This document shows, in pieces, positions 52,786 to 61,877 of a stretch of DNA of 64,000 nucleotides (position 1 is the first letter of the stretch; each line of letters opens with the position of its first letter). Origin of the DNA: Candidatus Methanomassiliicoccus intestinalis Issoire-Mx1. GTDB taxonomy: Archaea > Thermoplasmatota > Thermoplasmata > Methanomassiliicoccales > Methanomassiliicoccaceae. The notes beneath the pieces were generated by a model. That model saw nothing but the letters and a program-made list of their open reading frames with translations, made no database searches and was not told the DNA's origin. The position numbers were made by a program, and so were the translations under genes. The stretch is taken from NCBI RefSeq assembly GCF_000404225.1, contig NC_021353.1:1488001-1552000 (forward strand), in the 5' to 3' direction.

Positions 52786-54131
52786 TCGCTTACAGATTTG
52801 GCTTTGGATGCTACGTTCTGAGGAGATGTTGTATTCTTTAATTCCACCACCAGTTCTTTGACTACCACCTTATTTGGAGCGTTTCCGTCTTCCTTCAGTT
52901 TCAGGAGGTACCACAGAGATACGAGTCCCAGTATGAAGGCAAAGACGAAGAAATACTCCCAGCCGCCTACAAACCCGATTGCGATTCCACCGATTAAAGG
53001 CGCCAATCCAGCAGACACAGATGAGAACAGCGAGGTTGCCGCCAGATAAGAAGTTGCTTTGTCTTTTGGTGCAAGCTTCAGGCCTATGTTTCCAGTAGCC
53101 AGGTTTACACCGGCAGAGGCTGCACCGCTGATCATGTGTATTCCTACGATCAGTACTGCTACTAAATCGCTGCCTGCAAAGGCGGAAGTTGCCGCCCACA
53201 TCAAAGCCACTGCGACCATGGCAGGTCCTGCAATTTTTAACACGGATACATTGGAATAGCGGTCACACAAGGCTCCCCATACTCTGAAGAACAACATACT
53301 GGTGATCTGGCTGATCACAGTGAATATCGTCACGGATGAAGCAGAATAACCGAAGGTGGTCATCAGATATACGGTAAGGAATGGCATTGCCAGATTAATG
53401 GCAAAATTCCATGAAGCCAGGAACTTTATGAGCGTCTTGAAGTTTTTATCTTCAAAAGGTTTCTTCACAATCTCCGAGAAAGGCGGCATAGTCTGTGCGG
53501 TCATTGAAGGCTCAGGCATTCTGGAGACGACTATTACGCCGATAAGGCCGAATACAAACCCGCAGATGAATAGCGTAGAGTATCCCAACACTTCCATTCC
53601 TGGAAAGTATGTCTGCCAGACTGAAATGAACCATGCCGCGGCTAACGCTGCTGGTATTCCCACTGCAGTGGACATCAGCATCTTCCTAGAGAAGAAATTC
53701 CCAAGAGACTTCTTTGGCACTATGTCATTCATCCATGAGTTCCAGCTGCAGCTTCCGATAGATGCCAGCAGAGAGAGTGCTACAAGAAGCACTATGATCA
53801 AAGGTATCTCAAAGCCTTCAGCGATAAATGGTACAGAGGCTATGACCAGCCACAAAGAACGGCTTAAGGCGCTGGCTAATACAGTTATGGATTTCCTTAC
53901 ACGCAGTTTCTCAACCAGAAAAACTGCAGGAATCTGAATAACATTGGCAAGAAACGGAATCGTAGCCAATATACCTACAATTAATTCAGAGGCGCCTAAA
54001 GCCAGCGCAAAAGCAGTGAGAAAAACACTGCCCGTAAGCGTTGACAGTGACTGTGACATCATTCCGTCAAAAATGATGCTTCTGAGTCCTTTCTGGACCT
54101 CGTTATCACTGAGCAGTCTTTTGTTTTTCAT
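52761..54131 (-). CDS. Major facilitator superfamily transporter
   Basis: 456 residues with 12 predicted helices. The A-like loop between helices 2 and 3 reads VFLVEKLRVRKSI, and the other half carries FFRVWGALCDRYSNV, a G-x-x-x-D-R-like motif. Substrate cannot be told. A perfect 11-bp inverted repeat (54194-54225) lies 63 bp upstream of the ATG and may be its operator. Confidence 0.85.
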   Translation of the reverse strand: MKNKRLLSDNEVQKGLRSIIFDGMMSQSLSTLTGSVFLTAFALALGASELIVGILATIPFLANVIQIPAVFLVEKLRVRKSITVLASALSRSLWLVIASVPFIAEGFEIPLIIVLLVALSLLASIGSCSWNSWMNDIVPKKSLGNFFSRKMLMSTAVGIPAALAAAWFISVWQTYFPGMEVLGYSTLFICGFVFGLIGVIVVSRMPEPSMTAQTMPPFSEIVKKPFEDKNFKTLIKFLASWNFAINLAMPFLTVYLMTTFGYSASSVTIFTVISQITSMLFFRVWGALCDRYSNVSVLKIAGPAMVAVALMWAATSAFAGSDLVAVLIVGIHMISGAASAGVNLATGNIGLKLAPKDKATSYLAATSLFSSVSAGLAPLIGGIAIGFVGGWEYFFVFAFILGLVSLWYLLKLKEDGNAPNKVVVKELVVELKNTTSPQNVASKAKSVSDHLLAAFK

Positions 54132-54193
54132 CTCCTTCTCCAGGGACAGTTTAGAAGTCCCAAGAGTTCCACCCCAGGAGATATTATAAGCTC

Positions 54194-54225
54194 GTTATTA
54201 TCAAGTGATCAAATTTGATAATAAC
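54194..54225. promoter_or_regulatory. 11-bp perfect inverted repeat upstream of MFS gene
   Basis: GTTATTATCAA (54194-54204)/TTGATAATAAC (54215-54225) with a 10-nt spacer. It lies between the MFS start and the end of the SHOCT protein gene, both on the minus strand. No T-run follows, so an operator is more likely than a terminator. Confidence 0.55.
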
Positions 54226-54234
54226 CGCCTAAAC

Positions 54235-54693
54235 TCAGTCTTTTCCCTTTTGTTCCATGGCGAGTTTCATCTCGTCATATTGCTCCTTTGTTACCTCTCC
54301 GCGTATAAATTTAAGATTCAAGTCATCCAGAGATGCCTGGGTATTTTCTGTTTCTCCAGGAATATTGCTCGGAACCGGAGTAGGTTTCCTCCCGATTATC
54401 TGGCTTTTAAAATTAGATGTGTCTGCATACTGTACAATCTGAGGGATCTGTATGTCTTTAAGCAGCATGATCGTAGCCGCGGTTACAAGGATCATGATTA
54501 TAGGTCCAAGGAACAGCATTAACGCTAGGATCCAGATCATACGAAGCTCATCAGCTGCGGCAAGATCTACAAGTCCTGACGCTTGAACGTCCTGAGGGTC
54601 AATGAATAATGCCAACAGTACAAACAAGATGAAAAGAGAGATTGCTAATGTTATTAACACCCAAAATAGTGTTTTGCGGTTTAATGAATCCAT
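54235..54693 (-). CDS. Small membrane protein with SHOCT domain
   Basis: About 152 residues from ATG 54693 (AAGGGA upstream; ATG 54708 is also open). Two transmembrane helices (LFWVLITLAISLFILFVLLA, and IWILALMLFLGPIIMILVTA), then a C-terminal SHOCT motif LDDLNLKFIRGEVTKEQYDEM. SHOCT is an oligomerisation motif; function unknown. Confidence 0.75.
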   Translation of the reverse strand: MDSLNRKTLFWVLITLAISLFILFVLLALFIDPQDVQASGLVDLAAADELRMIWILALMLFLGPIIMILVTAATIMLLKDIQIPQIVQYADTSNFKSQIIGRKPTPVPSNIPGETENTQASLDDLNLKFIRGEVTKEQYDEMKLAMEQKGKD

Positions 54694-54779
54694 AGGAATC
54701 CCTTCCACATGAACGTCTCAAATATTTGAAGTTCCCTATTAATCAGATAGAAGATTTCTGATTCTTGAGGAAAATTAAT

Positions 54780-55133
54780 GTGCCATCATTACCCATGCTG
54801 GTAATAGGTACAGATATGAAATTGTGTGTAAGTGCTGAGGATCCTGAGCTTGAATCGCTGGTAGCAGAAGAATTTGGTCATGCTGACTACTTCATAATCT
54901 ATGATTCTGAAACCAGAGAATGGAATGCCTATCCAAATGAAGCTACGATCTCTGCTGAAGGCTCTGGAATCATGGCTGCCGAACAGGTAGTAAAATTAGG
55001 TCCAGAAGTTGTTTTGACTGGTTTTGTAGGCCCTCACGGAAAGAAGATCCTGGAAGATGCTGGTATAAAACTCGTGTTTGATGAAGATGGAACGGTCCGT
55101 TCTTCCATAGACAGATGGCTGAAGAAGCAGTGA
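54780..55133 (+). CDS. NifX/NifB-type dinitrogenase-cofactor-domain protein
   Basis: About 117 residues from GTG 54780 (GAGG at 54766-54769) or 105 from ATG 54816, the start homologues would favour. Pattern: MKLCVSAEDPELESLVAEEFGHADYF, IMAAEQVVKLGPEVVLTGFVGPHGKKIL. In non-nitrogen-fixing archaea such small proteins may bind Fe-S or Mo precursors. No nif genes nearby. Confidence 0.8.
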   Translation: MPSLPMLVIGTDMKLCVSAEDPELESLVAEEFGHADYFIIYDSETREWNAYPNEATISAEGSGIMAAEQVVKLGPEVVLTGFVGPHGKKILEDAGIKLVFDEDGTVRSSIDRWLKKQ

Positions 55134-55148
55134 CCGTTTCATACCACA

Positions 55149-55724
55149 TCAGACAAGATTGATGTCTAGATTCATCTGATTGATCAGTGTATCCAGGATC
55201 ATTGAATGTTTTTGTGCATACTGCACAATCTCTTCTATTTCTTGTTTGGGGGAGTTTGAATCGATCCTGATATCTAGATCAAGATTTGTTAATCCTGGTT
55301 TTATTTGTTCAGAAATGCCTAACACTCCCTGAATGTCTACATCTCCTTCCAGAATAATAGACATCTTCTTGATTTCTATTCCTCTGAGGCTTGCTGCATA
55401 GACTATCGATGTCGAAAGACATGATGCTAAAGCATGCATCAAAGATACAGCGGCGCAGGGTGCTGTATCAGCTCCCATTAATACACAAGGTTGATCTGAA
55501 CGTATTTTAAAAGGTTCTGTCCTGATTAAGACCTGAGGACCGCCGTCTATACGCTGAGCCGCCGTTTCTGTTTTTGTTCCGTTTATCCATTCATTCGCGA
55601 TGTGAAAGCGGAAGGCCGCTAGATCCGGATTGTTATTTACCGCATCAATAGTGGCCTCCAGCTTTCCGACATCTACACCGTTAATGAACCCTTTGACCTC
55701 TTGTAATGGCATCTCCATGTGCAT
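55149..55724 (-). CDS. OsmC-like protein
   Basis: 191 residues. OsmC/Ohr fold: TAPCAAVSLMHALASCLSTSIVYAASLRGIEIKKMSI contains the two family cysteines (APC and SC), which in Ohr/OsmC remove organic peroxides. The N-terminal part is longer than in OsmC. Convergent with the NifX-type gene. Confidence 0.8.
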   Translation of the reverse strand: MHMEMPLQEVKGFINGVDVGKLEATIDAVNNNPDLAAFRFHIANEWINGTKTETAAQRIDGGPQVLIRTEPFKIRSDQPCVLMGADTAPCAAVSLMHALASCLSTSIVYAASLRGIEIKKMSIILEGDVDIQGVLGISEQIKPGLTNLDLDIRIDSNSPKQEIEEIVQYAQKHSMILDTLINQMNLDINLV

Positions 55725-55757
55725 TGCGAATCTGCTTGCAACAAAGAGTATTTCATC

Positions 55758-56255
55758 TTAACGGCGGTCATAGCAGTGGAACCAGTTTGAAACATGATTT
55801 AATGCAAGGTACCACAGGATGATTACGGGTATCACGATTGATATTCCTAAAGACACCAGTGTGCCTGTGGTCATAGATCCGTACATTATGGCTCCCAAAA
55901 TGGATGAAATGATCGAAAGTATCAGGAAAATCATCAGCAGTACTCTGGACCAGTTTCTGCCCTTGAGGAAACCCCATGCAATAGCGAAACCTATTATTGC
56001 AAAAATCAAGATCATTATACCCATAACCGCCCAAGTCATTGGAAGACCCTGAAGGACGTCTGGAGAGACCATGTCCATCAGTTCTGGAGGAACTCCGTCT
56101 ATAGCCAGAAAACCTGCAGCTGCAAACATGCCGATTGCAGCTATAAGCATGAAAATAGACCAGATAATTTCCAAAGCAGCCAGGATAGTTACACCTAAGG
56201 GTCTTCGACAGACCCTGCCATATGGTGAAACGCCTGAATCAGTCATATCAAACAT
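55758..56255 (-). CDS. Four-helix membrane protein, unknown
   Basis: 165 residues with four hydrophobic helices; short loops; basic GRVCRRPLG near the N-terminus before helix 1 and a C-terminal LNHVSNWFHCYDRR. No family recognised. Divergent from the operon at 56318. Confidence 0.6.
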   Translation of the reverse strand: MFDMTDSGVSPYGRVCRRPLGVTILAALEIIWSIFMLIAAIGMFAAAGFLAIDGVPPELMDMVSPDVLQGLPMTWAVMGIMILIFAIIGFAIAWGFLKGRNWSRVLLMIFLILSIISSILGAIMYGSMTTGTLVSLGISIVIPVIILWYLALNHVSNWFHCYDRR

Positions 56256-56317
56256 TTTACAAAGCTAACTATATGATTATAAAGCGCTGAGAGTGCGAGA
56301 TTTATCCAATCGACATA

Positions 56318-57739
56318 TTGATTAAACGATTCGCTGATGCCGGTGTGATGAGAATAAATGGACTGAACAAATCTGATTCAGAAATCTTAGCAGCAGTATT
56401 GGACTGCATTCCTGTTGAAACTGATGACGGCGGCATAGAATTCTTAAAAAAAGATACCGCTGGCGGCTCAGAATTTGACGGAGAGGGCTTGTTTAAACGT
56501 ACGTTCTCACAGATGACCTCATCCAAAATTAAAATGAAAACTGCCACGGCATATAAGCTGATGAGCCTCATGGGCGATACGGGAGAGAGTAAAAACAGCA
56601 TAATCAGAAAAATGTTAAGTCCGGCTATAGAAGCTAAAATTGAAGCATATTCTCCAATGATTTCACCAGATAAACTGGAAATTCTCAAATTTGTTTTAAA
56701 CGAGTGGACTAAAACCACATCCAATGCCGATTCAGATTACCCGGAAGCGTGCAGAGCTAAAGTGGCACCAATGCCGGTTATGAAAATTACCCTAAATGAA
56801 AACAATGTACCAGACGAATACATCCTGTGTACAAGGGAGTTTATAAAATGTTTATTTCAGTTAAACAATATAATAAACAACAGACCAAGATACTCACAAG
56901 AGACCATAGATGAATACTGGGATGAAATTTCTCCAGATTCAGGGATATTTTCATCAGAGCTCTGCCCGTACCTCAAAAAATTATCGATACAATTGTTCAA
57001 TCCCTGCTACAGTTTCAGCATAAAAAGAGTTGACGATGTGCTTTATGACCAAGTGGCTGAGATGCTACTGCTGGAAAGCCGCAAGGGAAACATAATGAAT
57101 TGTACAGTAAGGGTATATGGTGCATCCGCAGAGGATGAAACTTCTGTGCAGGAGATAAAAAGCATTGAGTCGGAAATACTTGAGGGAACGATCATTCCTC
57201 AGGATATATCCCCAGAAGGATTGGCGCATATCCAAAAACTGCTGAAAACTATCAATAAGCTAAATATTGATATGAAGTTTCCATCTGATGATTTTCTTTG
57301 TTTTTTGAATTTTGATGTTACTCTTGATGACGAATCATTCATGATTGACGGGGTAGAAGTCAAAGAAAGCAATAAAGAGAAAATTTCAGAGATAATCAGA
57401 ATAAGGCTTATCGAACTATCTCAAAAGATATGCTGCAATGCACACATCCGCGGTGAAGAGGAAACGTGTAAGAGAATACAAGAGATACTAAACATAAGTG
57501 AAGAAGACCTTGATGAAAAAGTCATATCTGAACTGATGGAGCTTAACTGCATCTCAGATTTATATCGTTCAATAAACAGCTATTGCACGGCAGTCTGCAA
57601 TGAGATTGTGAGATACGTGCTGGGAATGCGGGAAATGTCGTTTACAATCCCCAATATTCTGCTTACGATCCTGAACTGCATACTGCTTGAAAAGTCAGCT
57701 GATGAAATTCTATCTGAGCATATGAGGTATGAGTTATGA
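56318..57739 (+). CDS. Unrecognised 473-residue protein in operon with NYN nuclease
   Basis: Soluble, acidic, helix-rich protein; no motif recognised. Several Cys (SELCPYLKK, NPCYSF, CCNAH, CTAVCNE) are scattered. Start uncertain: TTG 56318 or ATG 56348; a TATA-like GATTATAAAG near 56272-56282 is about 30-35 bp before the first. Overlaps the NYN gene as ATGA, so the two are translated together and are likely functional partners. Confidence 0.65.
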   Translation: MIKRFADAGVMRINGLNKSDSEILAAVLDCIPVETDDGGIEFLKKDTAGGSEFDGEGLFKRTFSQMTSSKIKMKTATAYKLMSLMGDTGESKNSIIRKMLSPAIEAKIEAYSPMISPDKLEILKFVLNEWTKTTSNADSDYPEACRAKVAPMPVMKITLNENNVPDEYILCTREFIKCLFQLNNIINNRPRYSQETIDEYWDEISPDSGIFSSELCPYLKKLSIQLFNPCYSFSIKRVDDVLYDQVAEMLLLESRKGNIMNCTVRVYGASAEDETSVQEIKSIESEILEGTIIPQDISPEGLAHIQKLLKTINKLNIDMKFPSDDFLCFLNFDVTLDDESFMIDGVEVKESNKEKISEIIRIRLIELSQKICCNAHIRGEEETCKRIQEILNISEEDLDEKVISELMELNCISDLYRSINSYCTAVCNEIVRYVLGMREMSFTIPNILLTILNCILLEKSADEILSEHMRYEL

Positions 57740-58446
57740 AGTCCATCGGGCTGTATGTAGATGGACCCAATATTGAACGAGGCCTTTACGAAGCCAAAGA
57801 AACTGCAATTCTGCAGAATATCGGAAATATCCTCAAAGAGTATGCCTCACTGAATGGAGATCTTATTGAATCATTTGTTTTTATTGACGAAGATACGCAG
57901 TGGAGAGAAGAAACTACTAAGATGAATTACGAAGTAAACGGGTTTAAATTCATAGAAAGCAAGGCATTCAAATATTTTAATGCTGGAGGAGGATATGCCT
58001 ATGGAAAAAGCCTCACTGATCCTGCCATGTACTGCTTTCTGATAGATCGCCTGCATGACGAAGATTGCCCAGACATATTTATGATAATTACCGGCGACAA
58101 GGACATAACTGTACCGCTTGAATACATTAAAGCCCACGAAAAAGAAGTCATGGTCATCGGAGAATCCAGTACAATGTCTGGATATCTAATATCAAAATGC
58201 AATGAACTCGGTTACAGGTGTCACTCTTTGCAATTGATTTCTCATGTGAGTGACTTTAAGAATATGATTCCGGAAACAATTATAAGACCAGAAGTTAAAA
58301 AGCGCAATGAAGAGAAACGTCCAAAAAGCAAGGTCCGCCCTAACCAACTAAATCCAAACAACATTGCTTATTGGCGTTCTAGAGGATTTTCTGAAAGACC
58401 TGAAGACTGGGAAGAACGTCTTAGAAAAGAGAGAAACGATCAATAA
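57736..58446 (+). CDS. NYN-domain (PIN-like, LabA/DUF88) nuclease
   Basis: 236 residues. Acidic nuclease residues fit the NYN pattern: YVDGPN (D9, N12), K91-x3-D95 in KSLTDPAM, and TGDKDI (D121, D123). NYN proteins are metal-dependent RNases or RNA-processing factors. The last 50 residues are basic (KKRNEEKRPKSKVRPNQ), suitable for RNA binding. Starts in an ATGA overlap with the unknown 473-residue protein. Confidence 0.82.
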   Translation: MKSIGLYVDGPNIERGLYEAKETAILQNIGNILKEYASLNGDLIESFVFIDEDTQWREETTKMNYEVNGFKFIESKAFKYFNAGGGYAYGKSLTDPAMYCFLIDRLHDEDCPDIFMIITGDKDITVPLEYIKAHEKEVMVIGESSTMSGYLISKCNELGYRCHSLQLISHVSDFKNMIPETIIRPEVKKRNEEKRPKSKVRPNQLNPNNIAYWRSRGFSERPEDWEERLRKERNDQ

Positions 58447-58927
58447 TTTACAAGGTATCATGTTATTATCGACTACAAAAAAGCTTAATCATATTATAAT
58501 ATACAAAATAATCTTGTTAAATCATCATATGTGACTCAAATTTAGTATCTAAGTTATTGATATATAATCCGTATAATTTTGCATCGAAGACTGCCTATTT
58601 TTACCCCCCATAGGTCTCTAATCAAAGACGCATATGTCCAAAGATATGAATATTGTAAGTATCCAGATGGATTATGCTAGGTAAATCATTGAATTATCAA
58701 ACTACATGAACATATTGATTATAAAGTTCTTTAAAAAATAAAATAAATAATGAATATATATAATAATCTATTATAAAGTCATAGAATTTTTTAGATAGTG
58801 CTATATATTGCACCAATCCATCACTCATATGATCTATATCCTAGCCAAAGGTTAGCTAGCTTTTACAGATTTATATCCATAGCGATAGCCATTCCCTACG
58901 AGTGTAGATCAAGCAAAGAGGGATAAA
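58447..58927. other. AT-rich intergenic region
   Basis: About 480 nt, very AT-rich. It contains several TATA-like strings and a weak CTAGC/GCTAG hairpin near 58842-58859. No open frame, tRNA or clear RNA fold recognised; probably promoter sequence for the small gene at 58928 and the end of the NYN transcript. Confidence 0.5.
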
Positions 58928-59107
58928 ATGGATGCAAAAAAAATATCGTGTGTGGTCGTAGCACTGATGTTTTTGTCTGTAAGTTGTTTTGCAGCTTTGA
59001 ACCCTAACGATTCTGAGAACGCTACGGGCGATGCACCAATATTGGCTACTAAAGGTGAGCGTGATCTCATGAGCATAGAAGCCATGGAAACACTGGAACA
59101 TACATAA
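58928..59107 (+). CDS. Tiny secreted or anchored peptide (59 aa)
   Basis: ATG 58928 with GAGGG 5 nt upstream; 59 codons then TAA. A signal peptide is visible: K-K at residues 4-5, then a hydrophobic run ISCVVVALMFLSVSCFAA (about 6-23), with A-A as a possible cleavage site. The mature part is about 35 acidic residues with no cysteine. No homologue recognised. Followed, 73 nt later on the same strand, by a 4-TM protein gene. Confidence 0.6.
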   Translation: MDAKKISCVVVALMFLSVSCFAALNPNDSENATGDAPILATKGERDLMSIEAMETLEHT

Positions 59108-59180
59108 CACACAGCACTACAATACCACTTGTCACGTTATTGCATACAAGAATCCCAACAAACATATGAGGTGATTACAC

Positions 59181-59564
59181 ATGAGAAGACCACCAATAGT
59201 TGGATTAGTAGGTGCGGTATCATTGTTAGTGATAATGCTTCTATGCACCTACAAGGTAGGCAATCTGGATGATCCTGTAGAACTTGCGGCATGGTTGTTG
59301 ATAGATCTAGTCATATTTGGAGTACTATGCCGCGTCATACTAATGGATGTTCAATGGTTGAAGATGTTCTCTACACCAACATTCCAAGGGTATATGAGTG
59401 CATTAATAATCGTTGTTACGGCCACCATTGTATGCGGAGTAGTCTTCTCATTGGAACCTTCCATCTTCACAGGTGTGATAGTTCTTGAGATAGCAGTAAT
59501 GGTCTTTCTCATACGGTATGTTGCAGATCGTATGCAAAAGGGCAAGATACAAGCAACTGTATAA
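59181..59564 (+). CDS. Four-helix membrane protein, paralogue of the gene at 43726
   Basis: 127 residues, four hydrophobic helices. GAGGTGA 7 nt before the ATG. Shared with the 43726 protein: RRPPIVGLVGAVSLL near the start, LDDPVELAAWLLIDLVIFGV, MDVQWLKMFSTPTFQ, then IIV helix 3. Family not recognised. Probably co-transcribed with the secreted peptide gene upstream. Confidence 0.7.
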   Translation: MRRPPIVGLVGAVSLLVIMLLCTYKVGNLDDPVELAAWLLIDLVIFGVLCRVILMDVQWLKMFSTPTFQGYMSALIIVVTATIVCGVVFSLEPSIFTGVIVLEIAVMVFLIRYVADRMQKGKIQATV

Positions 59565-59932
59565 AGCACATCCTAAACCCCTTTCTTTTTCTTGATAAAA
59601 AGCATTAGTGCTGAATATGCTCAATCCAATTTTGCATATGTAAATTAAAAGATCAATAAACTCAGATCACATATTCTAATTTCTATGAGCCATCTATTTA
59701 TGAACATACACTAAGTCCTCATTAAACACATGTTTTTGATAAATCAATGTGATATCACATTCAATCATTCTTGAACGTATCCATAGAATGCAGGTTGCAT
59801 TTCAATATATGATTATTCTTAAATTGATCTTAATATCCATTAAGACACCAATAAAATAAACGTACATTATTTAAAATTATAAAAGGTTAAAATTAGAAAA
59901 AAGTGAAGGAAGTGGTTTAGTTTGGTGTCGTC
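59565..59932. other. Intergenic region at end of mcr operon
   Basis: 368 nt, AT-rich. Contains a perfect 16-bp palindrome AATGTGAT/ATCACATT (59746-59761). Near 59880-59910 the minus strand is T-rich (ACTTTTTTCTAATTTT), a likely stop for mcr transcripts. No gene seen. Confidence 0.55.
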
Positions 59933-60208
59933 TTAACCTGCACCTGAAGGAGTAACATCAACGAGATCCTTGACCATATCTTCAAATTCTTTCCGAACGG
60001 CCTCGGCATCGTCTAACTTATCCTTCAAGGATTTTTCTTGATCGAAGACACGGTATTCACTTTCCTCAGCTGGCACTAGTGCAGAGTAATGATAGAACAA
60101 CTGAGTGATATCCAGTTGATACCACATTGCTCCATCCTGCTCCTTCTCGGCAATTATCTTGCCGACAGTTCCAGTGTTGGTGTATTTTACTATGTCTCCG
60201 ATCTGCAT
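59933..60208 (-). CDS. DUF2098-family protein, last gene of mcr operon
   Basis: About 91 residues from ATG 60208 (GTG 60217 also possible). QIGDIVKYTNTGTVGKIIA and WYQLDITQLFYHYSALVPAEE give the SH3-like small-barrel start of DUF2098, known to me from methanogens; the rest is a charged helix. Lies 11 nt after mcrA. Its place suggests a role linked to MCR (inference). Confidence 0.75.
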   Translation of the reverse strand: MQIGDIVKYTNTGTVGKIIAEKEQDGAMWYQLDITQLFYHYSALVPAEESEYRVFDQEKSLKDKLDDAEAVRKEFEDMVKDLVDVTPSGAG

Positions 60209-60219
60209 GGTAATCACGC

Positions 60220-61875
60220 TTACTTTGCAGGTATGATGACGGTTCTCTCACCGGCAGGCATGAACTCACGAAGTGCACCGCGACCGATTTCCTTTGTAAT
60301 GTGTGCAAAGTCGAACGGTAGGTTCTTGTCGGCGAATGCGACTTTGATGAGTGGGCTGCAAGCGAAAGCGTCTCCACGGGCTGCGTGAGGAGCAGCTGCG
60401 ATACCAGCGTAACCGCAAAGGTGACCAACGTTCATTGCATAGTTTGGATAGTTGGGTCCTCTGAGTTCGAATGGCAGACCTTCGTCGCTTCTGTAGGAGA
60501 ATGAGTTAGCAGAACCGCACTGATCCTGTAAGTCGTATCCATAGAATCCGAGACGTCCGTGCCTTTCTTTATGCTGGAGCATAGAGAGGTACCATCCGTT
60601 TACACCGAAGTCGGCGTTTCCGGTTGCCATTGCACAAGCGATACCGGTTGAAGCGGCTGCAACTGTAGCACGCTGGGATCCACCGAAGTGAGATTCCATA
60701 GCTGCAGGATATTTCTCATACATCTCAAGAGCGTATGTGTTAACCTCAGTACCGAGTTTCTCTAAGAGATCCATTGAAGGTTTGCTCTTGCAGAGACCGC
60801 CGTACTGGGATTTGATTAAGTCAACAGCCCAGTAGACATAGTCTTCAAGGATGTTATCTGTGTATGCTGCAGTAGCGTACTGTGTGAATCCGACACCACC
60901 AGACATGTATGATCCAAGGTAAATCTGATCGAAGATGATTGCACCGAGAGCTACAGTTTCAAGAGCTGCTCTTGCAGGGTCATCTGGGTATTCCCTTGTA
61001 GACTGAACCATATCAGCGAGGAAACCGAATGGAATTCCACCGGGCTCGTTTGGTCCTCTGGCTCTCCTTGCAGGCATCATTGTACCCATTTCAACGACAG
61101 ATGCGTGCTTTGCGGCGTATGCGAAGTCTGCGATTGCAGCTTCACCGGCAGCAAGACGGTATGCGCTGATGAATGACATTGAGATCTGCATGGCGCTCCA
61201 TCTGGACATTGTACCACCATCGCACACACGTCCAACGATTGTTGGGCAGCGTACTACCTGGTAGAGTGATTTGCCGATAGCGTCATTCAGCTGTTTTGCC
61301 TGATCCTCTGGGAATTCTTTGTTGATGTCGATAACGAAGCGCTTGTCGAGCTGGTCGATAAGTTCTGAGTTACCGGAGAACACTTTGACGTAACAGTCAG
61401 CAGTGAGAGCTGGGCTGCATTCTGCCATGTGTTCCTGCACAACTGCTCCACCGGGCATAGCGTGGTTGACAGTCTCAAGGTAGTTGTTGATTGTTTCAGG
61501 TGTAACTTCCTTTCCCAATCTCTTCTCGATAACTGTGTGAGCGGTATCCAGACCTACGATAACGGTCCTGCGGATATCATCCCATGCTTGCTGGATAGCA
61601 GCGTTGTTTACAAAGTGCAAATCATCAGCTTCTGCATACATATCTGTGTGAGAAAGCTGATAAGGCATGAGGACACGCTGACCGAGTGGAACACCGATGT
61701 CCTGGTTCATCATTGGAATACCACGGGCTTTTGCGATTGCATTGGCCTGCTCAACCCATTCCCTCTTTCTCTTGGACTGTTTCCAGCCACCGAAGGTGTA
61801 ATAGGATGTGTATTCATCAGTTGGATCTTCTTTAAACTTCTTCTTCATTGCGTCCATGAACAATTTGTCAGCCAT
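60220..61875 (-). CDS. mcrA: Methyl-coenzyme M reductase, alpha subunit
   Basis: Catalytic subunit of MCR, last step of methane formation: methyl-CoM plus CoB-SH to methane and heterodisulfide, with Ni F430. 551 residues. LGFYGYDLQDQCG carries the residues modified in other MCRs: Gly446 (thioglycine), Asp451 (didehydro in some) and Cys453 (S-methyl in some). AAKHASVVEMG (methyl-His), RRARGPNEPGG (methyl-Arg) and GSQRATVAAAS (methyl-Gln region) are conserved. GGGGG 7 nt before the ATG. Confidence 0.99.
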   Translation of the reverse strand: MADKLFMDAMKKKFKEDPTDEYTSYYTFGGWKQSKRKREWVEQANAIAKARGIPMMNQDIGVPLGQRVLMPYQLSHTDMYAEADDLHFVNNAAIQQAWDDIRRTVIVGLDTAHTVIEKRLGKEVTPETINNYLETVNHAMPGGAVVQEHMAECSPALTADCYVKVFSGNSELIDQLDKRFVIDINKEFPEDQAKQLNDAIGKSLYQVVRCPTIVGRVCDGGTMSRWSAMQISMSFISAYRLAAGEAAIADFAYAAKHASVVEMGTMMPARRARGPNEPGGIPFGFLADMVQSTREYPDDPARAALETVALGAIIFDQIYLGSYMSGGVGFTQYATAAYTDNILEDYVYWAVDLIKSQYGGLCKSKPSMDLLEKLGTEVNTYALEMYEKYPAAMESHFGGSQRATVAAASTGIACAMATGNADFGVNGWYLSMLQHKERHGRLGFYGYDLQDQCGSANSFSYRSDEGLPFELRGPNYPNYAMNVGHLCGYAGIAAAPHAARGDAFACSPLIKVAFADKNLPFDFAHITKEIGRGALREFMPAGERTVIIPAK

Positions 61876-61877
61876 GT

